Below are positions 5,950 to 6,253 of a stretch of DNA of 6,253 nt, one piece after another. Each line of letters begins with the position of its first letter. Position 1 is the stretch's first letter. Both the position numbers and the translations under genes were made by a program. The notes beneath the pieces are model-generated. The model worked only from the letters and a program-made list of their open reading frames with translations, had not been told where the DNA came from and did no database searches. The stretch is from JACVRW01 sp034664005 (GTDB lineage: Bacteria > Actinomycetota > Thermoleophilia > Solirubrobacterales > Thermoleophilaceae). Location: the NCBI GenBank assembly GCA_034664005.1, contig JAXDIL010000158.1:1-6253 (forward strand), read 5' to 3'.

Positions 5950-6253
5950 CGAACGACGAGATCAAGGGCTTCATCGAGAACGCCATCAAGGAGAACCAGG
6001 TGATGCTCTTCATGAAGGGCACGCCTCAGCAGCCGGCCTGCGGGTTCTCTATGCGCACGTCGGGCGCGCTCAACGCACTCGGTGTGAAGTACGCCGCGCT
6101 CGACATCCTCCCCGACCCGCGCATCCGCGAGGAGCTCTCCGCCGTGTCCGGGTGGCCGACGATCCCGCAGCTCTTCGTGGACGGCGAGCTCGTGGGCGGC
6201 TGCGACATCGTGATGGAGATGTTCGAGTCCGGCGAGCTGGCCGAGGCGCTCGG
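5946..6253 (+). CDS. grxD: Monothiol CGFS glutaredoxin (Grx4 type), C-terminus cut by the window edge
   Basis: 102 complete codons are visible before the right edge; full-length single-domain members have about 105-115 residues, so only a few C-terminal residues are missing. The protein is a class II glutaredoxin that binds a [2Fe-2S] cluster with glutathione or a similar thiol and acts in Fe-S transfer rather than disulfide reduction. The motif order is textbook: MKGTPQQPACGFS (23-35) with the active-site Cys32-Gly-Phe-Ser, then LPDPRIREEL (55-64), WPTIPQLFVDGELVGGCDI (70-88) with the cis-Pro TIP motif and the GGCD thiol-binding loop. Lys24 before the CGFS loop is also conserved. ATG 5946 overlaps the bolA stop (ATGA), and GGAG at 5935-5938 sits seven bases upstream, a good ribosome site. 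Pairing with bolA matches the known Grx4-BolA complex. Confidence 0.95.
   Translation, partial: MTNDEIKGFIENAIKENQVMLFMKGTPQQPACGFSMRTSGALNALGVKYAALDILPDPRIREELSAVSGWPTIPQLFVDGELVGGCDIVMEMFESGELAEAL

Overview
The window is a GC-rich, tightly packed stretch of ordinary chromosome. It holds nine protein-coding genes, the first and last cut by the window edges. I see no RNA gene, insertion sequence, CRISPR array, phage gene or long repeat. GC content is high and fairly even. Start codons are mixed (ATG, GTG, TTG), several starts lack a clear Shine-Dalgarno site, and intergenic gaps are 60 bp or less. This style, together with the gene types, suggests a high-GC actinobacterium. A deep-branching class such as Thermoleophilia (Solirubrobacterales/Gaiellales) is my best guess, but that is inference and not a marker-gene result.

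Layout: (1) a minus-strand RDD-family membrane protein runs off the left edge (about 1-589). (2) Divergent from it is a long exopolyphosphatase (650-2173) with an ASKHA phosphatase part and a C-terminal HD-type part. (3) A 73-residue two-helix membrane protein follows 10 bp later (2184-2405). (4) Converging on it is a minus-strand fumarylacetoacetate hydrolase-family enzyme (2402-3250); the two stop codons interlock in one CTAG. (5) After a 27-bp divergent gap comes an ABC1/AarF/UbiB-type atypical kinase (3278-4660). (6) Its stop overlaps the TTG start of a base-excision DNA glycosylase of the HhH-GPD superfamily (4657-5283). (7) A minus-strand A-type Fe-S carrier (ErpA/IscA-like, 5297-5653) converges on the glycosylase. 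(8) Divergent from it by 47 bp is a BolA-family gene (5701-5949). (9) Coupled to bolA by an ATGA overlap is a monothiol CGFS glutaredoxin that runs off the right edge.

The most coherent functional unit is the right-hand end. An A-type carrier, a BolA protein and a CGFS glutaredoxin sit together around one short divergent control region. CGFS glutaredoxins and BolA proteins are known to form [2Fe-2S]-bridged complexes, so this looks like a small iron-sulfur trafficking or iron-sensing module. The left half mixes polyphosphate/(p)ppGpp-type phosphate metabolism, small-molecule catabolism and an atypical kinase with no obvious shared pathway.

I found no clear sign of a previously undescribed system. 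The points most worth a second look are a Glu-to-Gln change at a catalytic position of the exopolyphosphatase, the BolA-Grx-ErpA cluster, and the very short divergent promoter regions that look compatible with leaderless transcription.
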